From the NCBI GenBank assembly GCA_038230275.1, contig JBBRNO010000095.1, forward strand, positions 1 through 25,463: DNA of 25,463 nt, given 5' to 3'. Made by a program: the position numbers and the translations under genes. Source of the DNA: JANXXV01 sp038230275 (lineage in GTDB: Bacteria > Acidobacteriota > Terriglobia > Bryobacterales > Bryobacteraceae). Shown piece by piece: positions 7,494-15,376 of this stretch. How positions within the stretch are numbered: the first letter of the stretch is position 1; the number at the start of each line of letters is the position of its first letter. Below the pieces are notes generated by a model. That model was not told the DNA's origin. It did not search any database and saw only the letters and a list, made by a program, of their open reading frames with translations.

Positions 7494-10400
7494 TTAGAAT
7501 GTGTAACGCAGACCCAGCTGAATACGCCGGTTCTGCGCTTCGTTGGCGCCTTCATTCAGGAACGAAGAGGAATTATACGTCCCATCCGGAATGCCCCAGT
7601 CGCGGGTATTTGTCGCATTGAAGAAGTTCGCATGAATCTGGAAGATGTGTCCTTCACGAATGTGAGTGTTCTTGATCAGGCCGAAATCGAGGCGGTTGAT
7701 TCCGTCCGCGCGAAGGATGCCGCGGCCGGCATTACCGATGGGATTGGCTGCGGTGACGCCGCGGAAAAGGCTGCCACCGCCGGCGGCCTGAACCTGGCGC
7801 ACTGTCATGCTGGAGAGATCGAGCGATGTATTGAGGAACGGCCGGATGGACGTGCCAACGAGATTGCCTGTAACGACGCCGCCCGGATCGCTGCCATTCA
7901 AGACGGTAAAGGGGCCGCCCGATTGTAGCGTGAAGAAGCCGTTGATCTGCCAACCACCCAGTATCTTTCCCAGGGCGCCGCGTTGATCGCCGAAGATGGG
8001 AAGTTCAAAAACGCCGTTGGTGGTGAAACGATGCGGACGGTCGTAGGTGGAGCGTCCGCGGTCCGCCTTGCGATTGGTGGGATCCTGCGGGAACGCCACG
8101 TCGCTTCCGCTGCCCGAGGCGTTGAATACCTCAGAGGCTCCATCGATGAACGAACTCCATGTATAGTGCGCGGCCATGCTGAAATTCTTCGAGAGCCGCT
8201 TTTCCAGGCTGGTCTGTAGCGAGTGATACGTGGACGAGGTGCAGTTGCAGCGTTCGCGGATGATGCCCTTGTTGTTGTCGAGACGCTGGGCGCCGTTGGT
8301 GCCGCGAATGGGGGCATTGCCGTCTATGGACTGAAAGAGTCCGGTGCCTTTGGTTCCTACGTAGCCCACTGAGAGCGCGTAGTTGCCACCCAGTTCCCGT
8401 TGGAATTGCGTGGAAACCTGTTCGGCCAGGGGAGCGCGGAAGTCTTTCGAGGTAATCGTCCTGGTGATCAGATTCGGATTCGCAGGCCGAGGTACGTTGC
8501 CTTTGCGAACCTGGTCCATGATGGCAAATGCGTTTGAGCGCACGCCACCAGCCACGGATGGGTCGAGCGGGATATCCACCACTAGCCGGAACGGAAACGC
8601 AGTGCCGACGTTGAGGGCGATGTTGTTGAAGGCTACGTCGTAGGTGCGTGAGTATCCGCCGCGCACTACCAGTTTTCCGTCGCCCGTCAAGAGGCCGAGC
8701 ATCCCGGGCCCTTGGCCGAAACGATAATTGAAACCGAATCGTGGCGCCCAGTTGTTTACATCGCGATCGGGCACCGGAAGATAGCGATACCGTTCATCTC
8801 CGCCAAACGCTTTGACTACATTCTGATTGGCGTCGGAGAGATTTCGCAGCGGGTTGCCCGGTGACTCGTAGCGGATACCGTAGGTGATGGTGAAGTTCGG
8901 CCGGATGCGAAACTCATCCTGAACGAAGAAGAAGTAATCGTTGTAGCGGAAGTAAGTAATTACCGTTGCGCCGGGCAGGGGTGCGTTGATCTGCGCGACG
9001 GTTGCCTGGTCGTCAATCATGCGCTGAAGATTGGCGTATTCCAGACGGCCGCGGATATTCGGATTGAAAAACGCGAACTGTTCCTGACGGCGCAGATCGA
9101 TTCCGAATTTCATGGAATGCGATCCCTTCAAAACCGAGAGCGATTCCTGAATCTGGTAATTGTTCAGCGTGCTGAACTGCGGGTTGTTAGTAGCCAGGCC
9201 GAGTGCGGTTCGGGTGGTGCCGGCATTGAAGCCGGTCAATCCCAGATCAGTCACCTGGAACGATGGAATGCGCTCGGCCACGGCCGGGTTCTGCGCATTG
9301 GTTTCGGACTTATTGCGCCAGAACGAAGCGCGCACTTCGTTGAGCACGGTCGGCTTTAAGGTACTGTTCAGGGCGACGCTCAGCGACCGAATTCTGGACG
9401 GTTGTACGTTCGTCAGGGCGGCCGGCGTTACCTGTCCGGTTCCGGATTGCAGCGAATTGTCGTCCATATAACGGCCGGTTAGAGTGTGCTGGTCGCTAAA
9501 TCGATGATCGACGCGCAGGGACGATTGCCAGTCATCGAATTTCTGAGAAGCTGAGCCGGTGATATCTCCCAATGGGACTACTCCGGTCCGGCCATTCACA
9601 ACGACGGTCTTGCTGGTTCCGTTGGCCGCTCCGGCAGGAATGTTCTGGAGAAATGCCTGCACGGTGGGCCTGGTGCCGGCTAGGTCCGTAAGAACGGCAC
9701 GGCCGGCTTCGGTGGGCGCCCCGGTAATGGTGGAGCCCGAACCTAAACGGCGGTCCGTCCAGCGCAATAATGATCCGAACACGAAGGTCTTGTTTTTGAT
9801 GACGGGTCCACCGGCGGTTCCTCCAAATTGATTCTCAATCCGGAAGGGAGCGGCGGTGAAGCCTGCCCTTTTATCGGTATTGCTCAGGGTGTTCAGGTGA
9901 TTGTCGTTGTGAAACCAGAAAGCACTTCCATGGAAGCTATTGGTGCCGCTTTTGGTAATCACATTCACCACCGAACCGGCCGCGCGGCCGTATTCCGGAG
10001 CGAATTGATTGGTAATAATGCGAACCTCGGAAATGATGTCCGGATTATTCATCGACTGGACGACGCCGCCGGTGCTGGGTCCGTAGGAATCCTGCCCATC
10101 AATGATGAACGCATTCGAGCGGGTACGCATTCCGTTCGAAGCAAATTGCAGACCGCCGCTTTCCGTTCCCTGATTTCCGCTGCTGCCAAATTGACTGTTG
10201 CCACTCGAAATCTGACTGACGCCAGGGACGGAGACGGCCAGGTTCAACAGATTCCGATTCGTCGATAGCGGCAGTTCGGCGATGCGCTTGGAATCGAAAT
10301 TGACGCCGATCTCCGCGTTGGTGGTGTTGATGAGCGGCGCATCGGAGACCACCGTCACCGTCTCCGCACTGCCGGATACCTGCAGACTGACCCGTAGGTC

Positions 10401-10697
10401 CGCCGCCTGATTCAGTTGTAGAACGATAGGGCCTTGCTGATACTTGGCAAACCCGCTCTTCTGCACGATAACTTCGTATCGGCCGGCGGGCAAGAGCGAG
10501 AAACGGAAGGCTCCGTCCGCTGACGAGTTTGTCTCTTTGGTAGCGTTGGTGTCAAGGTTCCTGGATTCGATTTTCGCATCGGCGATCACCGCGCCGGTGG
10601 AATCCTGAATTGTGCCAAGAATATCGCCCGTAGTGGATTGGGCGAATAAAGTGAACGCGGACGCCGCGAGTGGCGCCAGCAAGAAAAGGCTTTTCAT
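7494..10697 (-). CDS. TonB-dependent receptor with carboxypeptidase-regulatory-like N-terminal domain (Oar-like)
   Basis: A 1067-residue outer-membrane protein. It has a signal peptide (about 1-19, ending LFAQS) and a CarboxypepD_reg-like beta-sandwich (about 23-105: GTIQDSTGAVIADAKIESRN, then GAFRFSLLPAGRYEVIVQKS). A plug-like segment follows (about 110-250, with SGGLQFASNGMRTRSNAFII and VVNVITKSGTNSFHGSAFWF). The rest is a long beta-barrel rich in aromatic strand ends, closing at RIQLGLRYTF with a terminal Phe, as in outer-membrane proteins. Such receptors are heavily expanded in Acidobacteriota and are presumed to import oligosaccharides or other large nutrients. The substrate cannot be inferred, and no partner gene for polysaccharide use adjoins it. 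A GGGGG Shine-Dalgarno lies about 8 nt before the ATG. The 135-bp region upstream is shared with the divergent gene at 10833. Confidence 0.9.
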   Translation of the reverse strand: MKSLFLLAPLAASAFTLFAQSTTGDILGTIQDSTGAVIADAKIESRNLDTNATKETNSSADGAFRFSLLPAGRYEVIVQKSGFAKYQQGPIVLQLNQAADLRVSLQVSGSAETVTVVSDAPLINTTNAEIGVNFDSKRIAELPLSTNRNLLNLAVSVPGVSQISSGNSQFGSSGNQGTESGGLQFASNGMRTRSNAFIIDGQDSYGPSTGGVVQSMNNPDIISEVRIITNQFAPEYGRAAGSVVNVITKSGTNSFHGSAFWFHNDNHLNTLSNTDKRAGFTAAPFRIENQFGGTAGGPVIKNKTFVFGSLLRWTDRRLGSGSTITGAPTEAGRAVLTDLAGTRPTVQAFLQNIPAGAANGTSKTVVVNGRTGVVPLGDITGSASQKFDDWQSSLRVDHRFSDQHTLTGRYMDDNSLQSGTGQVTPAALTNVQPSRIRSLSVALNSTLKPTVLNEVRASFWRNKSETNAQNPAVAERIPSFQVTDLGLTGFNAGTTRTALGLATNNPQFSTLNNYQIQESLSVLKGSHSMKFGIDLRRQEQFAFFNPNIRGRLEYANLQRMIDDQATVAQINAPLPGATVITYFRYNDYFFFVQDEFRIRPNFTITYGIRYESPGNPLRNLSDANQNVVKAFGGDERYRYLPVPDRDVNNWAPRFGFNYRFGQGPGMLGLLTGDGKLVVRGGYSRTYDVAFNNIALNVGTAFPFRLVVDIPLDPSVAGGVRSNAFAIMDQVRKGNVPRPANPNLITRTITSKDFRAPLAEQVSTQFQRELGGNYALSVGYVGTKGTGLFQSIDGNAPIRGTNGAQRLDNNKGIIRERCNCTSSTYHSLQTSLEKRLSKNFSMAAHYTWSSFIDGASEVFNASGSGSDVAFPQDPTNRKADRGRSTYDRPHRFTTNGVFELPIFGDQRGALGKILGGWQINGFFTLQSGGPFTVLNGSDPGGVVTGNLVGTSIRPFLNTSLDLSSMTVRQVQAAGGGSLFRGVTAANPIGNAGRGILRADGINRLDFGLIKNTHIREGHIFQIHANFFNATNTRDWGIPDGTYNSSSFLNEGANEAQNRRIQLGLRYTF

Positions 10698-10820
10698 GGA
10701 AATACCCCCTAGAATGAAGCTTTTTTGCTAAAGCAAGTTCCAAACGCAAGCCGATTGGCCCGAGGATAGCATAAAAGTGGTCTGGTGTTTTCATCGTAAA
10801 GTGGGTCTTCCAGGAGGGAC

Positions 10821-10826
10821 TACAAT
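10821..10826 (+). promoter_or_regulatory. Candidate -10 box (TACAAT) for the 10833 gene
   Basis: TACAAT ends 6 nt before the ATG at 10833. An AGGAGG at 10812-10817 lies 15 nt from the start, which is too far for a normal Shine-Dalgarno, so leaderless transcription is the simpler reading. No clear -35 box is seen. Confidence 0.35.
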
Positions 10827-10832
10827 ACTGGT

Positions 10833-11396
10833 ATGAAGCGATTACTCGGGCTTACTTTTCTGGTCTGCGCCGTCTTGATTGCGTCGCGAACCGATTACCT
10901 GAACGCCAAGCGGAAGTTTCAGGCCATTGAGAAGTACCAGGTAAAACCGGGCACACGTGTGCCCCTCCCTGCCACCGAGTTGAACGCGTATGTGCAGGTG
11001 GAACTGCTGGAAGCGGTCCCGCAAGGCGTCCGCGATCCGAGGGTGGATCTGCAGGCCGATAATATTGCGATCGGCCGCGCGATGATCAACTTTCTGCAAG
11101 TTCAGAACAGCCGGGGCGCGGCTCCGGGCTGGATCATGAAGCGGCTGTTGGATGGAGAACACGAAGTGGTGGTGACCACCAAAATCAGCTCCAGCGGCGG
11201 CAAGGCTACGGTGTTCCTGCAGCGAGTGGAAGTGGGCGGCATTCCGATTGAAGGAGGGGCTCTCGATTATTTGATCGAGAATTATCTGCTGCCGAATTAT
11301 CCGAACGCGAAGATCAACCGCCCGTTTGAATTGCGATACCACATGGACCGCTTAGAGGTAACGCCAGGGATAGCGTACGTGGTCATGCAGAAGTGA
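10833..11396 (+). CDS. Hypothetical exported protein
   Basis: A 187-residue protein with an N-terminal hydrophobic signal segment (about 1-18, MKRLLGLTFLVCAVLIASRT) and no cysteine suited to a clear lipobox. The remainder is soluble and beta-rich: YVQVELLEAVPQGVRDPRVD, RAMINFLQVQ, EVVVTTKISSSGGKATVFLQ, RVEVGGIPIEGGALDYLIEN, YLLPNYPNAKI, and RLEVTPGIAYVVM at the end. The pattern of a lipid-binding-like beta fold with a late helix (DYLIENYLLPNYP) recalls DUF2993/LmeA-like proteins, but that is only a resemblance and I assign no function. It diverges from the TonB receptor gene. Its 3' end overlaps the hemG 3' end by 14 bp, tail to tail. Confidence 0.7.
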   Translation: MKRLLGLTFLVCAVLIASRTDYLNAKRKFQAIEKYQVKPGTRVPLPATELNAYVQVELLEAVPQGVRDPRVDLQADNIAIGRAMINFLQVQNSRGAAPGWIMKRLLDGEHEVVVTTKISSSGGKATVFLQRVEVGGIPIEGGALDYLIENYLLPNYPNAKINRPFELRYHMDRLEVTPGIAYVVMQK

Positions 11397-12654
11397 TCAT
11401 TCGTTCCGCCACCTGCTTTGCCATACGAATGCAATCCGGAATTCCGATGCCGTAGTAGGCGTTGCCGACCAAGTGGAGACCGGGTAAATCTTTGAGCATG
11501 TCCTCGATCAACTGAATGCGGGCGGCGTGGCCGACGGTGTATTGCGGCATTGAATTGGGCCAAGGGATCACACGCTGCAGAATGGGCGAGGCCTGGATGC
11601 CCATCTTCTGCCGCAGTTCGGGCAGCACGTCGTTAACGTCGCCGTTCACAAAGCAGCGCAGCAGCACTTTGCCGGCCGGTACGCGATGCTCGAACTTGGT
11701 GCCTACCCAGGTGCAAGCCGCGATGCTCTTGCGTTCCTTCTTGGGGACCAGAAAACCGAAACCGTTCAGCGGATGCCGGACATCGCTCTTGTTGAACAGA
11801 ACGGCGACGACCGTGGATGAGCTGTAGGTCATCACTGGAAACAGATTGGGCAGCACCATGTCCGCTTTGCAGGCGATGACAATGCGGTCCGCTTCGAGCC
11901 AATCGCCGTTAACACGGATGCGGTAGCCTTTCTCGATCTTATCCACTTTGCCTTGGATGATCTCCGCTTGAGTGCGAAGTCTTAGCTGGGTGATCAGTTG
12001 GCCGAAGCCTAGCTTCAACGTACCGAACAGCGGTGGTGCGGATGGCGCTACTTTCATGGCGCCGCGCGAAACGCTGCCGTACTTGGATTCCCATTCGACG
12101 AAGCGCGGAAGAACGCTGGCGGCGCTGAGTTGCGTGACATCGCCACCGTAGACGCCGGCGAGGAGTGGCTCGGCGAGGTAGTCGACTACTTCCTGCCCGT
12201 AATGATCTTTCACAAATTCGGCGACCGAGCGGTCTTCCTGTTCTTTGGCTGGGCGGCGGGTGAGTTCGCCTAGCATGCGCAGCTTGCTGCCCCAACCTAG
12301 TAGCGGCGTTCGGAGCACGGGACCGAATTTGGCCGGGACCATCAAGGTAAGGCCTTCGGGCATCTTGACCAGACGGCCACCACGCCAGATATAGGTAGCG
12401 CGAAGATGATCGTTAGAGCCGATGATCTGGTCGCCGATGCCGAGTTCTTCGATCAAATCGCGGGCCCAAGGCTTGGAGTTGATGAAGCTGTCCGGACCCA
12501 GTTCAATTACGCAGCCGTCAACGATTTCCGTTTGCAGGAAACCGCCTAATTGCGCCTCGGGTTCGATTAGCTTAACTGGAATACCGGCTTTCGAAAGGTA
12601 ATATGCGGTGGAGAGACCGGAGATTCCTCCCCCGATAATTACGACGGGCTTCAT
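11383..12654 (-). CDS. hemG: Protoporphyrinogen / coproporphyrinogen oxidase (HemY-type)
   Basis: An FAD-dependent oxidase of late haem synthesis, oxidising protoporphyrinogen IX (or coproporphyrinogen III) to the porphyrin. It is the oxygen-dependent HemY-type fold, often labelled hemG. I chose the ATG at 12654 because the Rossmann motif begins there: MKPVVIIGGGISGLSTAYYL with G8-x-G10-x-x-G13, followed by KLIEPEAQLGG, where the Glu would bind FAD ribose. The length of 423 residues suits the family. Other family marks are ELGPDSFI, LAEPLLAGVYGGD and the C-terminal GNAYYGIGIPDCIRMAKQVA flavin-binding segment. An in-frame ATG at 12753 would extend it into hemE without family similarity. The gene follows hemE by 25 bp. 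No ferrochelatase gene (hemH) is adjacent. Confidence 0.9.
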   Translation of the reverse strand: MKPVVIIGGGISGLSTAYYLSKAGIPVKLIEPEAQLGGFLQTEIVDGCVIELGPDSFINSKPWARDLIEELGIGDQIIGSNDHLRATYIWRGGRLVKMPEGLTLMVPAKFGPVLRTPLLGWGSKLRMLGELTRRPAKEQEDRSVAEFVKDHYGQEVVDYLAEPLLAGVYGGDVTQLSAASVLPRFVEWESKYGSVSRGAMKVAPSAPPLFGTLKLGFGQLITQLRLRTQAEIIQGKVDKIEKGYRIRVNGDWLEADRIVIACKADMVLPNLFPVMTYSSSTVVAVLFNKSDVRHPLNGFGFLVPKKERKSIAACTWVGTKFEHRVPAGKVLLRCFVNGDVNDVLPELRQKMGIQASPILQRVIPWPNSMPQYTVGHAARIQLIEDMLKDLPGLHLVGNAYYGIGIPDCIRMAKQVAERMITSA

Positions 12655-12679
12655 GTTTACATTGGGTCGAGGTTCGCGT

Positions 12680-13702
12680 TTAGGGTCTGAAATCACGGAC
12701 CATTTGCACGACGGCCTTGACGTTTTCCACCGGTGTTTCCGGTAGGATGCCATGGCCCAGATTAAAGATGTGCCCGGGCCGGGTGCCGGTGCGTTTCAGC
12801 AATTCGTGGACGCGCATTTTGAGTTCTGGCAGGGGAGCGAACAATGCCGCCGGGTCCATGTTGCCCTGCACGGCGGAGCGATAGCTGATATCCAGCCAGG
12901 CTTGGTCGATATTGATCCGCCAGTCCACACCCATCACATCTCCGCCCGCGGCATGCAGTTCACGGAAGAAGCCGGCGGCGCCGGTTCCGAAGTGGATGAC
13001 GGGAGCGCCGGTGGAACGGATGCGCTCAATCAGCGCCCGCGAGTAAGGGGCAACGAAGCGGACGTAATCATCCGGCCCAAGAGCGCCCACCCAGCTATCG
13101 AACACCTGGATCACGCGTGCGCCGGATGCCACCTGCATCAGCGCGAACGAGCCCAGCACGTCCACCAACTTGCCCATCAAGCGGCGCCAGAGCGTCTCAT
13201 CGCGATACATCATCTGCTTCGTCTTGAGAAACGTCTTCGACGGCCCGCCTTCAATCATGTAGCTAGCCAATGTGAAGGGCGCGCCGACGAAACCAATCAC
13301 CGGAACACGGCCGGCCAGTGCCTTGACGACTTGCTGGATGGCTTCCCCGACATAACCAAGATCATCCGTATTAGAGATAGACAGGGAGTCGACGTCGGAC
13401 GAGGTGCGAATCGGATTATCGATGTGTGGACCTTCGCCCTGCAGGAATTCGAGCTTGAGACCCATGGGCTCCACCGGCAGCAGAAGATCGGCAAAGATGA
13501 TTGCCGCATCCACATCGAGGACTTCGACTGGCTGCAGAGTGACCGCGGCGGCCAGGTCGGGACGTTTGCAAATTTCGAGAATACTATGCTTGGCACGGAT
13601 GTCGCGGTACTGTTTCATGTACCGGCCGGCCTGCCGCATGAACCACACCGGACGAACATCTGTCGGCCGGCGGCGGCATGCATCGAGAAAACGGCTATTC
13701 AT
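12680..13702 (-). CDS. hemE: Uroporphyrinogen decarboxylase
   Basis: Catalyses decarboxylation of the four acetate side chains of uroporphyrinogen III to give coproporphyrinogen III in the cytoplasm. The start at 13702 (340 residues, MNSRFLDACRRRPTDVRPVW) is preferred because its ATG overlaps the apbE stop in an ATGA. A second ATG at 13717 would add five residues. Family signatures are WFMRQAGRYM (Arg23 and Arg27 bind substrate carboxylates), AAIIFADLL (Asp72, the catalytic aspartate), FVGAPFTLASYMIEGGPSKT, VIQVFDSWVGAL, VIHFGTGA and FNLGHGILPETPVENV. It is complete and of usual length. It sits between apbE and hemG in the same transcription unit. Confidence 0.95.
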   Translation of the reverse strand: MNSRFLDACRRRPTDVRPVWFMRQAGRYMKQYRDIRAKHSILEICKRPDLAAAVTLQPVEVLDVDAAIIFADLLLPVEPMGLKLEFLQGEGPHIDNPIRTSSDVDSLSISNTDDLGYVGEAIQQVVKALAGRVPVIGFVGAPFTLASYMIEGGPSKTFLKTKQMMYRDETLWRRLMGKLVDVLGSFALMQVASGARVIQVFDSWVGALGPDDYVRFVAPYSRALIERIRSTGAPVIHFGTGAAGFFRELHAAGGDVMGVDWRINIDQAWLDISYRSAVQGNMDPAALFAPLPELKMRVHELLKRTGTRPGHIFNLGHGILPETPVENVKAVVQMVRDFRP

Positions 13703-14697
13703 TGAAGCCACGCGCATGACAATTCCGATCTGTCTTCGCAGAGATACACGCGAAATCCTTTGGATTTAAATTCCACCGCCCATTGGCGGCCCTTCTTCAA
13801 GCCGTCGATGAAAAACGGCTTGGCCCACGCCTCGCTATCGATCGTTTTCGGTGCGATCACCGAGGCCGACAGCATCCCCGGCGCCGGAAATCCAGTACGC
13901 GGATCCATGATATGGCTATAAATCCGCCCTTCGGCCCGGAAGAACTTCTCGTAACTCCCGGACGTTGACAGCGACTCGTCTTTCAGAAAAACTTCCTGCA
14001 CTGTCTTGCGTTCGTCCCGCGGATGGCGAATACTGATCCGCCAGCCACGTTTTTCATCCGGCGGTGTACCGATCGCATAAATGCTGCTTCCGCCAGCGCT
14101 CACCATTCCCGACACCACGCCGTTCGCCTTCAGCAACTCGGCCATCCGGTCTACTGCATACCCTTTGCCGATTCCGCCGGGATCGATCTCCACTCCAGGT
14201 TCTTTGAATCTTACCGTCTGCACCGCCGGATCGAGAATCAGATTCCGGTAACCAACATGGGTCAATGCACCGCGTACTTCGGCCCGATGCGGCAAATGAC
14301 CGGATCCTTTATAGAATCCCCAAATTTTCATCAGCGGCCCGACCGATATATCGAAAGCGCCGCCACTCTGCCGGCTATATTCCACACATGCGGCCAGCAG
14401 GTTGAACAATTCACTTGAAACTTTTACCGGCCTCTCCGCGGCGTAGCGATTTACCTGGCTCCACTCGCTTGCGGGACGGTAGTTGGAGAGCAGTTGGTCC
14501 AGGCGTTTAGCCTCATCGAACGCCAACTCCACGGCTCCCAGCATTTTGGCGCGGTCTGATCCGTAGACGATAATCGAATACGTCGACCCCATCGCATCCA
14601 TACTCTCCTCGAAACGCAGGATTTCCGGATCGGCGGCCCTCACTCGCACCCGGAGGCCCAATGCCGCCAACAACAAAAATATCACAAAGCGTTTCAC
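13699..14697 (-). CDS. apbE: FAD:protein FMN transferase, exported
   Basis: Transfers FMN from FAD to a Thr/Ser of target proteins such as Nqr/Rnf subunits and other periplasmic flavoproteins, using Mg2+. The 332-residue protein has a signal peptide (about 1-21), so it should act outside the cytoplasmic membrane. Motifs in order are DAMGSTYSI (34-42), SNYRPASEWSQVN (71-83), GAFDISVGPLMKIWGF (113-128), EIDPGGIGKGYAVD (170-183), SAGGSSIYA (200-208) and YSHIMDPRTG (260-269). The start is GTG at 14697, overlapping the rbfA stop by one base (TAGTG). It overlaps hemE by ATGA downstream. Its target protein is not encoded nearby, and its place between rbfA and haem genes is unusual. Confidence 0.93.
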   Translation of the reverse strand: MKRFVIFLLLAALGLRVRVRAADPEILRFEESMDAMGSTYSIIVYGSDRAKMLGAVELAFDEAKRLDQLLSNYRPASEWSQVNRYAAERPVKVSSELFNLLAACVEYSRQSGGAFDISVGPLMKIWGFYKGSGHLPHRAEVRGALTHVGYRNLILDPAVQTVRFKEPGVEIDPGGIGKGYAVDRMAELLKANGVVSGMVSAGGSSIYAIGTPPDEKRGWRISIRHPRDERKTVQEVFLKDESLSTSGSYEKFFRAEGRIYSHIMDPRTGFPAPGMLSASVIAPKTIDSEAWAKPFFIDGLKKGRQWAVEFKSKGFRVYLCEDRSELSCAWLQ

Positions 14698-15080
14698 TAG
14701 ACGGGTTTTTTTTCGGGGGGTTCGTCCGGGCGGGGGCGTCCCTTCCTGACGCGTTTCAGGAGATGGGCTACGCGGGAGCCGAGTTCCGCGCCGATAGCCG
14801 CCTCAAAGTGGAGCTCGGGAATGCGGAAAATGTCAAGTCTCTGACCTAATTCCACACGCAAAAAACCCTTGGCGTGGTTCAAAGCCTCAATCGTTTCTTC
14901 CTGTTTTTGCGCGTTCGAAGTGAGAATCAGCAGGACGCGGGCTTTCCGTCCGTCGGGGGTCACCAAAACATCGCTGACACCCTGGACGTCAATCCGGGGA
15001 TCTCCCATTTCGTAGCTGATCATCTCTTCCAACTCTTCCCGCATGGCCTGGGAAAGCCGTTCCGATCGGCGAGGGTCCAT
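14697..15080 (-). CDS. rbfA: 30S ribosome-binding factor A
   Basis: A 127-residue KH-like protein that helps mature the 5' end of 16S rRNA and the 30S subunit. The start at 15080 gives MDPRRSERLSQAMREELEEM, the usual RbfA N terminus. A longer open frame reaching 15224 lies inside the DUF503 gene and lacks family similarity. Further signatures are GDPRIDVQGVSDVLVTPDGR, ARVLLIL, AKGFLRVELGQRLDIFRIPE and LHFEAAIG. The C-terminal tail is basic, then acidic (RKGRPRPDEPPEKKPV). It lies 2 bp after DUF503 and overlaps apbE by 1 bp, as part of the rimP-nusA-infB gene train. Confidence 0.95.
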   Translation of the reverse strand: MDPRRSERLSQAMREELEEMISYEMGDPRIDVQGVSDVLVTPDGRKARVLLILTSNAQKQEETIEALNHAKGFLRVELGQRLDIFRIPELHFEAAIGAELGSRVAHLLKRVRKGRPRPDEPPEKKPV

Positions 15081-15082
15081 AA

Positions 15083-15370
15083 TTACTCCAACCACTCCAA
15101 CGTGCCAGACACCAGGACGGGGCCGAGCAGCAGAGCGGTGTCGTCCTCCACCGCACGGAGAATGATTTCGGCATGGACGCGGTCGCTGGAAACCGTCACC
15201 GCGGCGACCAATGCCCGTTGCCACAGGTCTTGGAAATCGATTTCGGCAACGCTCACGTTAAACTTGTGCCGTAAACGGTCCTGCAGGCCCTTCACGACGT
15301 GCCGCTTCTCCTTCAAAGAATGCGACCCGTCCAGCCGGAGTTCCAGCGTCAACACGCCGATGCAGGGCAT
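15083..15370 (-). CDS. DUF503 / YlxP-like protein
   Basis: A 95-residue protein of the DUF503 family (B. subtilis YlxP type), found between infB and rbfA in many bacteria and presumed to assist ribosome or translation-related processes. The signatures LELRLDGSHSLKEKRHVVKG, FNVSVAEI, DLWQRALVAAVTVSSDR and a C-terminal LEWLE are clear. I use the ATG at 15370. A TTG at 15373, directly before it, is an alternative. It begins 6 bp after the infB stop and ends 2 bp before rbfA. Confidence 0.9.
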   Translation of the reverse strand: MPCIGVLTLELRLDGSHSLKEKRHVVKGLQDRLRHKFNVSVAEIDFQDLWQRALVAAVTVSSDRVHAEIILRAVEDDTALLLGPVLVSGTLEWLE

Positions 15371-15376
15371 CAACGC

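Noticed and set aside
12655..12753. N-terminal extension of hemG to the ATG at 12753
   Set aside because: The 33 extra residues overlap the end of hemE and precede the FAD-binding start MKPVVIIGGG without similarity to the family.
12752..13705. 317-residue plus-strand open frame opposite hemE
   Set aside because: Antisense to a well-conserved hemE, with no recognisable family.
15081..15224. Upstream extension of rbfA to 15224
   Set aside because: It lies wholly inside the DUF503 gene in another frame, and RbfA similarity begins at MDPRRSERL.
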